Shown here: in pieces, positions 23,453-30,566 of the stretch
Layout of the letters: each line of letters starts with the position of its first letter
Numbering within the stretch: the first letter of the stretch is position 1
Source of the DNA: Armatimonas rosea
GTDB lineage: Bacteria > Armatimonadota > Armatimonadia > Armatimonadales > Armatimonadaceae
Reading direction: 5' to 3'
NCBI RefSeq assembly: GCF_014202505.1
Contig: NZ_JACHGW010000003.1
Coordinates: forward strand, 682,001 to 746,000
DNA: 64,000 nt
Translations under genes and position numbers: made by a program
Notes under the pieces: generated by a model
What the model was told of the DNA's origin: nothing
Database searches by the model: none
What the model saw: the letters and a program-made list of their open reading frames with translations, nothing else

Positions 23453-24346
23453 TTAAAATTTTGTGAGCCACTCGCGGATGGCGGCGTAGTAGCGGCTATC
23501 ACTGGGAGTGTTGTGCTGGTCGCCCTCCAGCACGACCAAGCGCTTGGGCTCGTTGGCGGCCGCGAGAAGCGCCTCGCCTAGTACCGGCGGGCAGAGGGTA
23601 TCGTCGCTGCCGAAGAGGAGCAAGACGGGAACAGAGACCTTGGGGAGCTTTGCCTGGTTGTCGAAGCGGTGGAAGACCAGCGGGCCCAGGCGCAGGCGGA
23701 AGAGGCGACGGCCCATATCGGGGATGGAGCAGAAGGTTCGGGAGAGAATCAGCGCCTTGAGGGTGGGATGGCGAAGCGCGACCTCGGTCGCCACCCCGCC
23801 GCCGAGGGATTTTCCTAGGACAAGAGTCTGCTCCAGCGGGAAGCCTTGCGTGCTCGTTAGCCAGGTGAGACCGGCGAGGGCGGAGGCGTAGCAGCTCGCC
23901 TCGGTGGGAGCGCCACGCGACTTGCCAAAGCCCGGGTAGTCGATCGCAAGCACGCTGACCTCAAGCTCACGGCGCAGGGTGTTGGCCGAGACAATACGGT
24001 GGCTCAGGTCGCCCGCGTTGCCGTGGCAGTAGAGCAGGGCCTCCGAGGCACCAGGCTTGGGGAACCAGAGGGCGTGGATCCCTGGCTCCAGCCAGAGCTC
24101 CTGGGAGTCCGGGGGGATCGGGAGCGGCTGATCGCGCGGAAACTCGCTGGGGGCAAAGATCAGGTGCGCCTGCATGAGGGTCACGACTGCGACACCGGCG
24201 AGGCAAAAGAGCAGCGCCTGGGCACCGAGCCAGAGCGGGAAGGGAGTCGTCTCGGGGAGGAGCTTACCGCCGCCTTGAACAATCAGAAAGCCAACCCCGA
24301 GCGCCAGCAGGCAGTCGCGGAGCAGGCGCAGGTGGCGGCGGCTCAT
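23453..24346 (-). CDS. Membrane-anchored alpha/beta hydrolase (Bem46/YqiA-like)
   Basis: A 297-residue protein. Two hydrophobic stretches near the N-terminus ([15 protein letters not shown] and [17 protein letters not shown]) anchor it in the membrane. The hydrolase domain then shows the oxyanion [13 protein letters not shown], the YPGFGKSRG turn, the nucleophile in [12 protein letters not shown], the Asp in [11 protein letters not shown] and the His in GDQHNTP. The substrate is unknown. Members of this group are often lipid or peptide esterases. It directly abuts moeA (stop and start within one base), so it is expressed with the moaC-moeA unit by position, although a link to molybdopterin is not evident. 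Confidence 0.9.
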   Translation of the reverse strand: MSRRHLRLLRDCLLALGVGFLIVQGGGKLLPETTPFPLWLGAQALLFCLAGVAVVTLMQAHLIFAPSEFPRDQPLPIPPDSQELWLEPGIHALWFPKPGASEALLYCHGNAGDLSHRIVSANTLRRELEVSVLAIDYPGFGKSRGAPTEASCYASALAGLTWLTSTQGFPLEQTLVLGKSLGGGVATEVALRHPTLKALILSRTFCSIPDMGRRLFRLRLGPLVFHRFDNQAKLPKVSVPVLLLFGSDDTLCPPVLGEALLAAANEPKRLVVLEGDQHNTPSDSRYYAAIREWLTKF

Positions 24347-25567
24347 CTAGCGGAGCACCAGGGCGGGCAGAGTCGCGCCCGCCGGGTAGTCACCGTGGTC
24401 CTCGTGGGCGATCACCAGGACATCCGCCCCAACCATGCTGGAGGTTCGGTGGGAGCCCTGTAGCCCGGTCGGCGTGGCGTGGAGGTCTGAATCGACACTG
24501 GCACGGACAAACTCCCGCCGGCCGGGTGCGTGGGGCAGGGGAGTGGCTAGCGTGACGGTCACCTGGGGCCGTAGGACCCGTGTGTGGCCGGCGAGTTTTC
24601 TCAATAGGGGGCGGACAAAGAGCTCAAAGGTCACCAGCGACGAGACGGGGTTGCCGGGGAGCCCAAAGAACAGCGCCCCCCCGAGCGTCCCAAACGCCAG
24701 TGGCTTGCCCGGCTTGATCGCGATCCGCCAGAAGTCCAGCGTGCCCTGCGCCTCCAGAACCGCCTTCACGTGGTCGTGGTCGCCCACCGAGACCCCGCCC
24801 GACGAGATCAGCACATCACAGCCCGCGAGCTGGGCCAGCGCCTCCGCGACCGCCTCGGGGGTGTCTTTGGCGTGGGTTCGGCCCACCACTACGCCTCCGG
24901 CCTCTTCAATCGCGGCGACCAACGCCGGGCCGTTGGAGTCGCGGATCTGGCCGGGCTGGAGCGTGGCTTGACCGACAGGAATGAGCTCATCGCCTGTGGA
25001 GAGAATCCCGACACGGGGCAGGCGAACACAGGGAACGTCGGTGATATTGAGCGCGGCGAGCAGGCCCAGCTCCCCCGCCCCGAGGGTCAGGCCCGCCGGA
25101 ATCGCAACACTCCCCGCCGCAATGTCGGAGCCGCGTCGCCGGATGTAGCTCCCCGAGCCGGGATGGCGTAGCGTGACCCGCCCCGGCTCGTCCTCACTCT
25201 CCTCCGTGTCCTCGACCATCACGACAGCATCGCAGCCCTCCGGGATGGGCGCACCAGTGAAGATGCGCGCCGCCTCACCTGCTTGAAGGGGGCGCGTGGG
25301 CCAAGAGCCCGCGGGAATCTCCATCATAATCGGCAGGCTCAGCCCTAGTTCCTCCGACGCCCCTCCCACACTAGCAGCGCGGACAGCGTAGCCGTCGACC
25401 ATGGAGTTATCAAACGGGGGCAGGTCACAGAGGGCGAGAATCTCCTCGGCGATGGCTCGCCCTCGTGCGTGCTCCAGCGGGACAAGCTCGGTCTCGAGTG
25501 GCCCTGCGGAGGCCAAGATCCGCTCTAGCGCGGCGTCATAGCTCTGCATCCCGTTATTTTTCGGCAT
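24347..25567 (-). CDS. moeA: Molybdopterin molybdenumtransferase MoeA
   Basis: A 406-residue enzyme that inserts molybdate into adenylylated molybdopterin. It has the family start PFDNSMVDGYAVRA, IFTGAPIPEGCDAVVMVEDT, RRRGSDI and the GSTGDEL-like VGILSTGDELI. The MoCF-binding motif follows as DVLISSGGVSVGDHDHVKAVL, and then FFGLPGNPVSS. Length is normal. ATG 25567 has GGAG seven bases upstream but overlaps moaC by 14 nt. An alternative ATG at 25549 removes the overlap. It is translationally linked to moaC and to the hydrolase gene downstream. Confidence 0.95.
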   Translation of the reverse strand: MPKNNGMQSYDAALERILASAGPLETELVPLEHARGRAIAEEILALCDLPPFDNSMVDGYAVRAASVGGASEELGLSLPIMMEIPAGSWPTRPLQAGEAARIFTGAPIPEGCDAVVMVEDTEESEDEPGRVTLRHPGSGSYIRRRGSDIAAGSVAIPAGLTLGAGELGLLAALNITDVPCVRLPRVGILSTGDELIPVGQATLQPGQIRDSNGPALVAAIEEAGGVVVGRTHAKDTPEAVAEALAQLAGCDVLISSGGVSVGDHDHVKAVLEAQGTLDFWRIAIKPGKPLAFGTLGGALFFGLPGNPVSSLVTFELFVRPLLRKLAGHTRVLRPQVTVTLATPLPHAPGRREFVRASVDSDLHATPTGLQGSHRTSSMVGADVLVIAHEDHGDYPAGATLPALVLR

Positions 25568-26036
25568 GCCACGCTCCGCTCTTGCCGCCGGTCTTGCTCA
25601 CCAGCCGCACTTCCTCGATCACGATCCCTTTGTCCACGGCCTTACACATATCGTAGACCGTCAGCGCGGCGACACTGACTGCGGTGAGAGCCTCCATCTC
25701 CACTCCCGTCCGCCCGACACACGACGCGGTCGCGGAGATCGCCACGCCGCTCTCGGTGAGGCGTAGCTCCACCTGAATATCCGTGAGGGGGAGCGGGTGG
25801 CAGAGGGGAATGAGCTCGCCGCACTTCTTTGCCGCCAGGATCCCCGCGAGCTTTGCCACTGTAAAGACATCGCCCTTGGGGAGCGCTTTCTCCGCCACGA
25901 GCTGGCGCACGCTCTCGGTAAGGCGAACTTGTCCCTGCGCTGTCGCTGTCCGGTGCGTCTCCGCCTTCGCCGAGACATCGACCATCCGTGCCGTGCCGCT
26001 CTCGTCTAAGTGGCTAAACTCCCGTATCTCTGTCAT
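25554..26036 (-). CDS. moaC: Cyclic pyranopterin monophosphate synthase MoaC
   Basis: A 160-residue enzyme converting the MoaA product to cyclic pyranopterin monophosphate in molybdenum-cofactor synthesis. Conserved blocks are MVDVSAKAETHRTATAQG, GKLAGI-like AKLAGILAAKKCGELIPLCHPLPL (active-site Cys-His-Pro), VSCVGRTGVEMEALTAV and YDMCKAVDKGI. Length is normal. It leads the minus-strand unit moaC-moeA-hydrolase and has TAGAAT seven bases before its ATG. Only these two cofactor genes are in the window, so moaA, moaE, moaD and mogA must be elsewhere. Confidence 0.96.
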   Translation of the reverse strand: MTEIREFSHLDESGTARMVDVSAKAETHRTATAQGQVRLTESVRQLVAEKALPKGDVFTVAKLAGILAAKKCGELIPLCHPLPLTDIQVELRLTESGVAISATASCVGRTGVEMEALTAVSVAALTVYDMCKAVDKGIVIEEVRLVSKTGGKSGAWHAEK

Positions 26037-26043
26037 GTCTTGG

Positions 26044-26049
26044 ATTCTA
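26044..26049 (-). promoter_or_regulatory. TAGAAT -10-like hexamer 7 nt before moaC
   Basis: TAGAAT-N7-ATG on the minus strand without a Shine-Dalgarno sequence. It sits 10 bp from the plus-strand TATACT at 26060-26065, so the two divergent promoters are nearly back to back. Confidence 0.5.
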
Positions 26050-26059
26050 CCCTGCGCGG

Positions 26060-26123
26060 TATACTGAAGGGTGTCGGACGTAACGACACTTTCGCAAGGT
26101 CGCGAAAAGGAATCAGGTCAACG
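26060..26123 (+). promoter_or_regulatory. TATACT -10 and hairpin-rich 5' UTR of the STAS gene
   Basis: TATACT at 26060-26065 is a good -10 element. The following leader of about 50 nt contains two stems: GTGTCG (26071-26076) with CGACAC (26084-26089), and TTTCGC (26090-26095) with GCGAAA (26102-26107). An AGGA and the ATG at 26124 follow. The second stem abuts the ribosome-binding region, so it could modulate translation. Confidence 0.5.
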
Positions 26124-26447
26124 ATGAACAAGATCTCACTCTATCCGGCGGGACGAACCGCCCTTCTGCGCTGCAATGCACCACTCTCCGGCGGCCCCGA
26201 TGTCACGCAGCTTGTCACTCAGATCGAGCGTACTGGTGCCCGCGAGGTTCTGCTGGACACCACCAAGGCGAGCTGGGCCGACAGTGATGGCCTCCGCTGG
26301 TTGCTCTCGCTCCATCAAATGCTTCAGACCCACGGCCGCTCCCTACGCATTGTCGCGCAAGAGAATGGCCGTATCTGGCGCAATATCACGCTCCTCCAGA
26401 CCGACCTGCCGCTCTTTGGGAGTGTGCGGGCCGCGCTCCAGTACTAG
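26124..26447 (+). CDS. STAS-domain protein (anti-sigma factor antagonist-like)
   Basis: A 107-residue single STAS domain starting at ATG 26124, after an AGGA and a hairpin-rich leader. The core strand and helix EVLLDTTKASWADSDGLRWL match the SpoIIAA fold. The phosphoserine position is preserved (the Ser after Asp in DSDGL), and the second Ser of the usual DSSGL is Asp. Antagonists of this kind bind anti-sigma kinases and are switched off by phosphorylation. No kinase or sigma gene adjoins, so the partner must be elsewhere. Its stop is directly followed by the convergent prepilin peptidase gene. Confidence 0.82.
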   Translation: MNKISLYPAGRTALLRCNAPLSGGPDVTQLVTQIERTGAREVLLDTTKASWADSDGLRWLLSLHQMLQTHGRSLRIVAQENGRIWRNITLLQTDLPLFGSVRAALQY

Positions 26448-27800
26448 CTACTGTCCCGGCTTGAGGGGGGGAAGGCCCATTCTCTGGCGGGTCTTGGGGC
26501 CACGAATATCGAGGTGAAGGTCGTCTTTCTTCTCAGGGAAGGCGATCTTGCGGTAGTTCTCGATCAGCAGCGGACCGTAGCACATGGTCAGCATCGCACC
26601 GGCGGCCATGAAGGGGACAAAGGGAATCCCATACTTCATGCTACGTCCCCGGCGGAACGCCAGATACCCTCCGACCGTGGCTCCAAGGAAGGTCGCAAAG
26701 ACAAGGGAGAGGACGGCGAGCCCTGGCCCCAGGATCGCCCCTAGGCCGAGCGCGAGCTTGACATCGCCAAGACCCATCGCGCCGTGCTGCCCGGTCTCGG
26801 CTTCACGGGCGAACTGGTCGGCCTCCGCTGCCGCCGCCGCGACCTCCTCACTCGCCGATGCCGGGAGCCCGAGGTCGTCAGAGCGGCCAAAGCGGGCGAT
26901 TGTCTGGAGCGGGGTCTCATCGGCGCGACGGGTCATGAAGAAGAAGGCTGTCAGGGGAATCAGCAGAAAGACCGGCGAGAGGGTGGGGATGAGCGGTGCC
27001 ATGGACAGAAACGAGAGGGCGCAGAGAAAGAGGGGGGAGAACGCCAGGCGTGGCGGAGCGCTCTCCGAGCCGTCCTCGCCCTCGCCGCCGGTATCGACCA
27101 GTGCCATGCCGCTCTCCGTCTCGGGGGCCTCGTCCACAAAGAAGCGCCGTGCGGTCTGGAGGAAGCTCTCGCCAGGCACACGGGCGTAGAGCACAAAGCC
27201 AAGAAACGAGACCAGGAAGAGCAGGCCACCGTAGAGCGCGGCACCTGCCACGGAGATCGGGAGCCAGCCAAAGTAGAGATAGGTCTCGGCAAAGTGGGGC
27301 CACTCACCCAGCAGGACCGCCGCGATGCCACAGGCGATATCCCGGCCAATGCCTAGGATCAAGGCGAGCCGGGTGAGCTCATCTGGGGCAAGGAAGTGGT
27401 CCAGGTCGATAAAGACCAGCGCGATCAGCACCGACGAGACCAGCGCGGCGAAGATAAAGTGCCAGGTGGTGAGCTGTTGGTAGGGAAGGACGATGGTGTG
27501 GTAGAGCAGAGCCCAGAAACAGCCTGTGAAGAGCTCGACACAGAAGTAGCGCCAGGAGATGGGGGCCTTACAGTCGCTACAGCGTGCTCGCAGAAACAGA
27601 AACGAGAGCAGGGGGATATTCTCCCAGAACGTGATGAGGTGGTTGCAGTTGGGGCAGTGGCTTGCGGGCTTGGAGAGGTGCTTGCCGAGCGGGAGCCGGT
27701 AGATCACCACATTGAGAAAGGAGCCGACAATGGCTCCGTAGGCGAAGGCAACGTAGTACCAAAACGAGTCCGGCAGCGCGGGCCACTCAATATTCATCAC
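26448..27800 (-). CDS. pilD: Prepilin peptidase / N-methyltransferase PilD (long form)
   Basis: A 450-residue polytopic A24 aspartic protease that cleaves and methylates pseudopilins. The N-terminal methyltransferase domain has FAYGAIVGSFLNVVIYRLP and the two zinc-binding pairs CPNC (residues about 48-51) and CSDC (about 74-77). Catalytic aspartates lie in FIDLDHFLAPDE and in GLGDVKLALGLGAI. It is roughly 160 residues longer than the E. coli or Pseudomonas enzyme. The extra region lies between the two catalytic sites (from about residue 200 to 330). It holds extra membrane segments and a charged loop ending in SASEEVAAAAAEADQF. It follows pilC after a terminator. Confidence 0.94.
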   Translation of the reverse strand: MMNIEWPALPDSFWYYVAFAYGAIVGSFLNVVIYRLPLGKHLSKPASHCPNCNHLITFWENIPLLSFLFLRARCSDCKAPISWRYFCVELFTGCFWALLYHTIVLPYQQLTTWHFIFAALVSSVLIALVFIDLDHFLAPDELTRLALILGIGRDIACGIAAVLLGEWPHFAETYLYFGWLPISVAGAALYGGLLFLVSFLGFVLYARVPGESFLQTARRFFVDEAPETESGMALVDTGGEGEDGSESAPPRLAFSPLFLCALSFLSMAPLIPTLSPVFLLIPLTAFFFMTRRADETPLQTIARFGRSDDLGLPASASEEVAAAAAEADQFAREAETGQHGAMGLGDVKLALGLGAILGPGLAVLSLVFATFLGATVGGYLAFRRGRSMKYGIPFVPFMAAGAMLTMCYGPLLIENYRKIAFPEKKDDLHLDIRGPKTRQRMGLPPLKPGQ

Positions 27801-27823
27801 TTTATGTTATCGGTAAAACGCAA

Positions 27824-27863
27824 AAAAAACGAACCCTCTCGCTGTGCGAGAGGGTTCGTTTTT
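27824..27863 (-). terminator. Intrinsic terminator of pilC (usable on both strands)
   Basis: ACGAACCCTCTCGC and its complement surround a TGT loop, with an A tract on one side and TTTTT on the other. On the minus strand it comes 15 nt after the pilC stop and before pilD, separating the two genes' transcripts. Confidence 0.9.
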
Positions 27864-27878
27864 ACGTTGCTGTAGCGC

Positions 27879-29141
27879 TTACTTGTCGCCGTCGCCGTTG
27901 TCGCCGGAGAGACCTTGGATCAGTCCGACGAGGGGAAGGAACATTGCGATCACGATGTAGCCGACCGTGAATCCTAGGAAGACGATCAGGATGGGCTCGA
28001 TGGCCGCGGTCAGCGAGGCGATCGCTGCGTCTACCTCGCCGTCGTAGAAGTCCGCGATCTTGGAGAGCATGGTATCGAGCGAACCCGACTCTTGGCCGAT
28101 CGAGATCATCTGGACAACCATCGGAGGGAACATCTTGGACTTGCGCAGTGGCTCGGAGATCACGTCTCCTTCACGCACACGGGCACGGGCATCCAGGATG
28201 GCATCGGAGAGAATCTCGTTGGAGACGGTTCCGGCAACGGTCTCTAGCGCCTGGAGGATCGGCACACCCGACGTGAGGAGCGTCGAGAGCGTTCGGGAGA
28301 AGCGGGCCAGGGCGACCTTATGGTTGAGTTTTCCAAAGACCGGGACTTTGAGCTTGAAGCGGTCGTAGACACGGCGCCCAAACTTGGTACGGGTGAACAT
28401 CTTGAAGGCGATCACAAAGATCACCACCGAGAGGATCATGATGTACCACTTATCTACCAGGAAGTCCGAGAAGATCTTGAGGGACATCGTCATGGCGGGG
28501 AAGTCCTCCGCCTTGAGCCCTAGGTCGATAAACATCTTCAGGAACTGCGGGACGATATAGATCGTCAGGAACATCACGATTCCAAGAGCGACTACCGAGA
28601 CCAGGATCGGGTAGGTCATCGCCGACTTCACCTTGCGGCGCAGCTCGACGTCTTTCTCAAGGAAGGTGGAGAGGCGCTGGAGGGACTCTTCTAGCACACC
28701 ACCGACCTCTCCGGCGCGGATAAGACCGACAAAGAGGTTGGAGAAGGTGGAGGGGTACTTTGCCATCGCCTTGGAGAGCATGTTACCGGCCTCAACCTCG
28801 GCGCGGAGGTCCGCGATAATGCGGCGGAGCTTGGGCGACTGGGACTGGTCCGAGAGAACGTCCAGACAGCGCACCAGCGACACACCCGCATCGATCATCG
28901 TGGAGAACTGGCGGCAGAAGATCGACAGGTCGCTCAGCTTGACCTTCTGGAAGCGGTCCAGGAAGTTGGGCTGGTTCGATGCCTTAGTAGCCTTCTTGGT
29001 TGCCTTGGCGGGGGCTACCTTCTGAACCGTGTATCCCTGCTCGGTAAGACGCTGTCGCAGCTCCGCGGGGGTAGCAGCCTCGCTGTTTCCGGTTAGTGTC
29101 TTGCCATCTGCGGCCTTAGCCGTGTATGTGAATGCGGGCAT
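27879..29141 (-). CDS. pilC: Type II secretion / type IV pilus inner-membrane platform protein PilC/GspF
   Basis: A 420-residue platform protein that couples the assembly ATPase to the growing pseudopilus. It has two GspF cytoplasmic domains. The first is LSIFCRQFSTMIDAGVSLVRCL (about residue 75) with RAGEVGGVLEESLQRLS, and the second is ARFSRTLSTLLTSGVPILQAL with GQESGSLDTMLSKIADFYDGE. They are separated by hydrophobic helices (ILVSVVALGIVMFLTIYIV, plus two more) and the protein ends with a final membrane segment. It has its own promoter and an AGGAG ribosome-binding site. The N-terminal 60 residues are a small extension rich in Lys, Ala and Thr. Confidence 0.95.
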   Translation of the reverse strand: MPAFTYTAKAADGKTLTGNSEAATPAELRQRLTEQGYTVQKVAPAKATKKATKASNQPNFLDRFQKVKLSDLSIFCRQFSTMIDAGVSLVRCLDVLSDQSQSPKLRRIIADLRAEVEAGNMLSKAMAKYPSTFSNLFVGLIRAGEVGGVLEESLQRLSTFLEKDVELRRKVKSAMTYPILVSVVALGIVMFLTIYIVPQFLKMFIDLGLKAEDFPAMTMSLKIFSDFLVDKWYIMILSVVIFVIAFKMFTRTKFGRRVYDRFKLKVPVFGKLNHKVALARFSRTLSTLLTSGVPILQALETVAGTVSNEILSDAILDARARVREGDVISEPLRKSKMFPPMVVQMISIGQESGSLDTMLSKIADFYDGEVDAAIASLTAAIEPILIVFLGFTVGYIVIAMFLPLVGLIQGLSGDNGDGDK

Positions 29142-29159
29142 AGAGTTTCTTTCTCCTGC

Positions 29160-29200
29160 AGGTAGATGCCTAATAAACGTCGGTTTGATCCCGACGGTTA
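29160..29200 (-). repeat. Short inverted repeat in the pilC leader
   Basis: CGTCGG..CCGACG around a TTTGAT loop lies in the roughly 80-nt 5' UTR of pilC. AAACGTCGG followed by CGACGGT also occurs before the repeat at 14855-14876, so the motif may be a minor dispersed repeat. Confidence 0.4.
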
Positions 29201-29226
29201 CGGCTCCGCAAAAATCCTTGGTTTGT

Positions 29227-29256
29227 ATTATAGGTCATCTAGTGCCATCTCGTCAA
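29227..29256 (-). promoter_or_regulatory. Promoter of pilC
   Basis: On the minus strand TTGACG (29251-29256) and TATAAT (29227-29232) are separated by 18 bp, a near-consensus housekeeping promoter. The start of transcription would be about 80 nt before pilC. The -35 box overlaps the stop codon of the upstream gene. Confidence 0.75.
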
Positions 29257-30377
29257 TTTTTCCGCCAAGGGAGCTGAATAGGCGTTCGTTTTCCGTCTTC
29301 ATCGGCTGGTCCGGCACTGTAGAGCTCGTAGCCGTTCTCCGTTCTTTCGTAGCGGAAGGGCTGACGCGTGAAGGGATCGAGCGCCCACTCGGCGAGCCGG
29401 AGCGGCTCTAGTCTATCGGGCAGTTTCTCCCACTCCCACTTGTACTTACGGACCGCGGCATAGCAGTAGAGGAGCTGGCACTGGATTCTGTTCTTCACCA
29501 GGTTCTCCACGGCTCGGGGGTAGGCAGGTGTGATGGTATCGAGTAGCGCCGCTTCCAGAGTGCCTGCGGGGAGCTTAGGCTCGGGCGGCAGGATGTGGGG
29601 AGCGAGGAGATAGGCCTGGGCGCGTGCCTGGTGCTGCTGTGCGCCTTGGAGAAAGGCACCTAGGACACGCTTTCTCTCGGTAGGGTTGTTCTGGAGCGCC
29701 GAGAACTGGCGCTGGAGCTGGTTGAGTGTCGGGTCCTCAGAGTCAGTGAAGAGCTCGCGGAAGATCGCGGGGTCACTTGTCTCCAGGGTGGGAAGGATGC
29801 TCTCCACAAAGCGCTGCTCCATGGCGATAGCCTTTGAGGCACTGCCCTGGTCTTGCTCCTGGTGCTCGCGCAGGATAGCCTGGACCCGGTCGCAGTCACG
29901 CGGGGTGAGCTGCTCTAGGTGCGTCTTGACACGGGTCAGCAAGACCGAGTCGATCGCGGCTCCGACAAGGCCACCAATCAGCACCTGCGCCTTGGGAGCA
30001 CTCCCCAGACGCAGGCCCTGTGCAAAGCTCACCAGCGCGGCGGCCGCTCGCCCCTCGGAAAAGAGCACATGCATCTCGGCCGAGAGCAAGCGGGCCAGAT
30101 CACGCAGGCCGGTGTACTCGGGAAAGGTGGTTGAGGCTGTTAGTTCCCGAACTGGCGACTCTAGTGGCTTGAGGGCGGAGGTCTCGATCAGGGCGCGCGC
30201 CTGACGCACCGGCGGATCGGCGAGGGCACGGCGACGGCTAGAGAGGGTGTTTTGCTGCTGCGCATCGGCCCAGAGTGCGCTGGTCTTCAGGAGCTCTCCG
30301 GCGCGGACAAGGTCTTCGTAGCCGTTTCTTCCCGTCGGCTTGGGGAAGAGCTGAGAGAGGATACTTTTTTCTTGCAC
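29253..30377 (-). CDS. Protein of unknown function with a pseudopilin-like C-terminal motif
   Basis: A 374-residue, largely helical protein starting at a GTG (30377). No signal peptide or membrane segment is seen. Most of it has no recognised family, for example LLSAEMHVLFSEGRAAAALV and LVGAAIDSVLLTRVKTHLEQ. The last 60 residues (KWEWEKLPDRLEPL, DPFTRQPFRYE, GYELYSAGPADEDG) match the pattern DPFxGxPxxYxxxxxGYxLYSxGPDxxDDGG. That pattern is known from the C-termini of GspG-type pseudopilins and planctomycete proteins. It precedes pilC on the same strand, so a role near the pilus-like machine is possible but unproven. Confidence 0.75.
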   Translation of the reverse strand: MQEKSILSQLFPKPTGRNGYEDLVRAGELLKTSALWADAQQQNTLSSRRRALADPPVRQARALIETSALKPLESPVRELTASTTFPEYTGLRDLARLLSAEMHVLFSEGRAAAALVSFAQGLRLGSAPKAQVLIGGLVGAAIDSVLLTRVKTHLEQLTPRDCDRVQAILREHQEQDQGSASKAIAMEQRFVESILPTLETSDPAIFRELFTDSEDPTLNQLQRQFSALQNNPTERKRVLGAFLQGAQQHQARAQAYLLAPHILPPEPKLPAGTLEAALLDTITPAYPRAVENLVKNRIQCQLLYCYAAVRKYKWEWEKLPDRLEPLRLAEWALDPFTRQPFRYERTENGYELYSAGPADEDGKRTPIQLPWRKN

Positions 30378-30408
30378 AGAATTCTTAACGCAGATTTCTC
30401 AAGAATGG

Positions 30409-30437
30409 TTGCGGGGTCTGTCAGAAGGTGATAAGAT
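30409..30437 (+). promoter_or_regulatory. Promoter of tRNA-Pro
   Basis: TTGCGG (30409-30414) and TAAGAT (30432-30437) are separated by 17 bp. Transcription would start about 10 nt before the mature tRNA at 30454. Confidence 0.6.
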
Positions 30438-30453
30438 TCCCCTTGCGTTTCTT

Positions 30454-30527
30454 CGGGGCGTGGCGCAGCTTGGTAGCGCGTCTGAATGGGGTTCAGAAGG
30501 TCGCACGTTCGAATCGTGTCGCCCCGA
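30454..30527 (+). tRNA. tRNA-Pro (anticodon GGG)
   Basis: A 74-nt cloverleaf. The acceptor stem CGGGGCG pairs with CGCCCCG and is followed by discriminator A. The D arm is GCGCAGCTTGGTAGCGC. The anticodon stem TCTGA/TCAGA encloses the loop ATGGGGT, giving anticodon GGG. The T arm contains GTTCGAATC. CCA is not encoded. The gene is transcribed toward lpxD and shares its terminator. Confidence 0.97.
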
Positions 30528-30532
30528 TTAGG

Positions 30533-30566
30533 AAAACCCTCCGCTTCCTCAAGCGGAGGGTTTTTC
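30533..30566. terminator. Bidirectional terminator shared by tRNA-Pro and lpxD
   Basis: AAACCCTCCGCTT and AAGCGGAGGGTTT form a 13-bp stem around CCTC, with TTTTTC on the plus side and TTTTCC on the minus side. The lpxD stop codon (30549-30551) lies in the loop region, so the last lpxD codons form one arm of the hairpin. Confidence 0.9.

Noticed and set aside
23453-26036. Functional link between the alpha/beta hydrolase and molybdenum cofactor synthesis
   Set aside because: Only gene adjacency supports it. The hydrolase has the generic motifs of membrane-anchored lipases and no known cofactor role.
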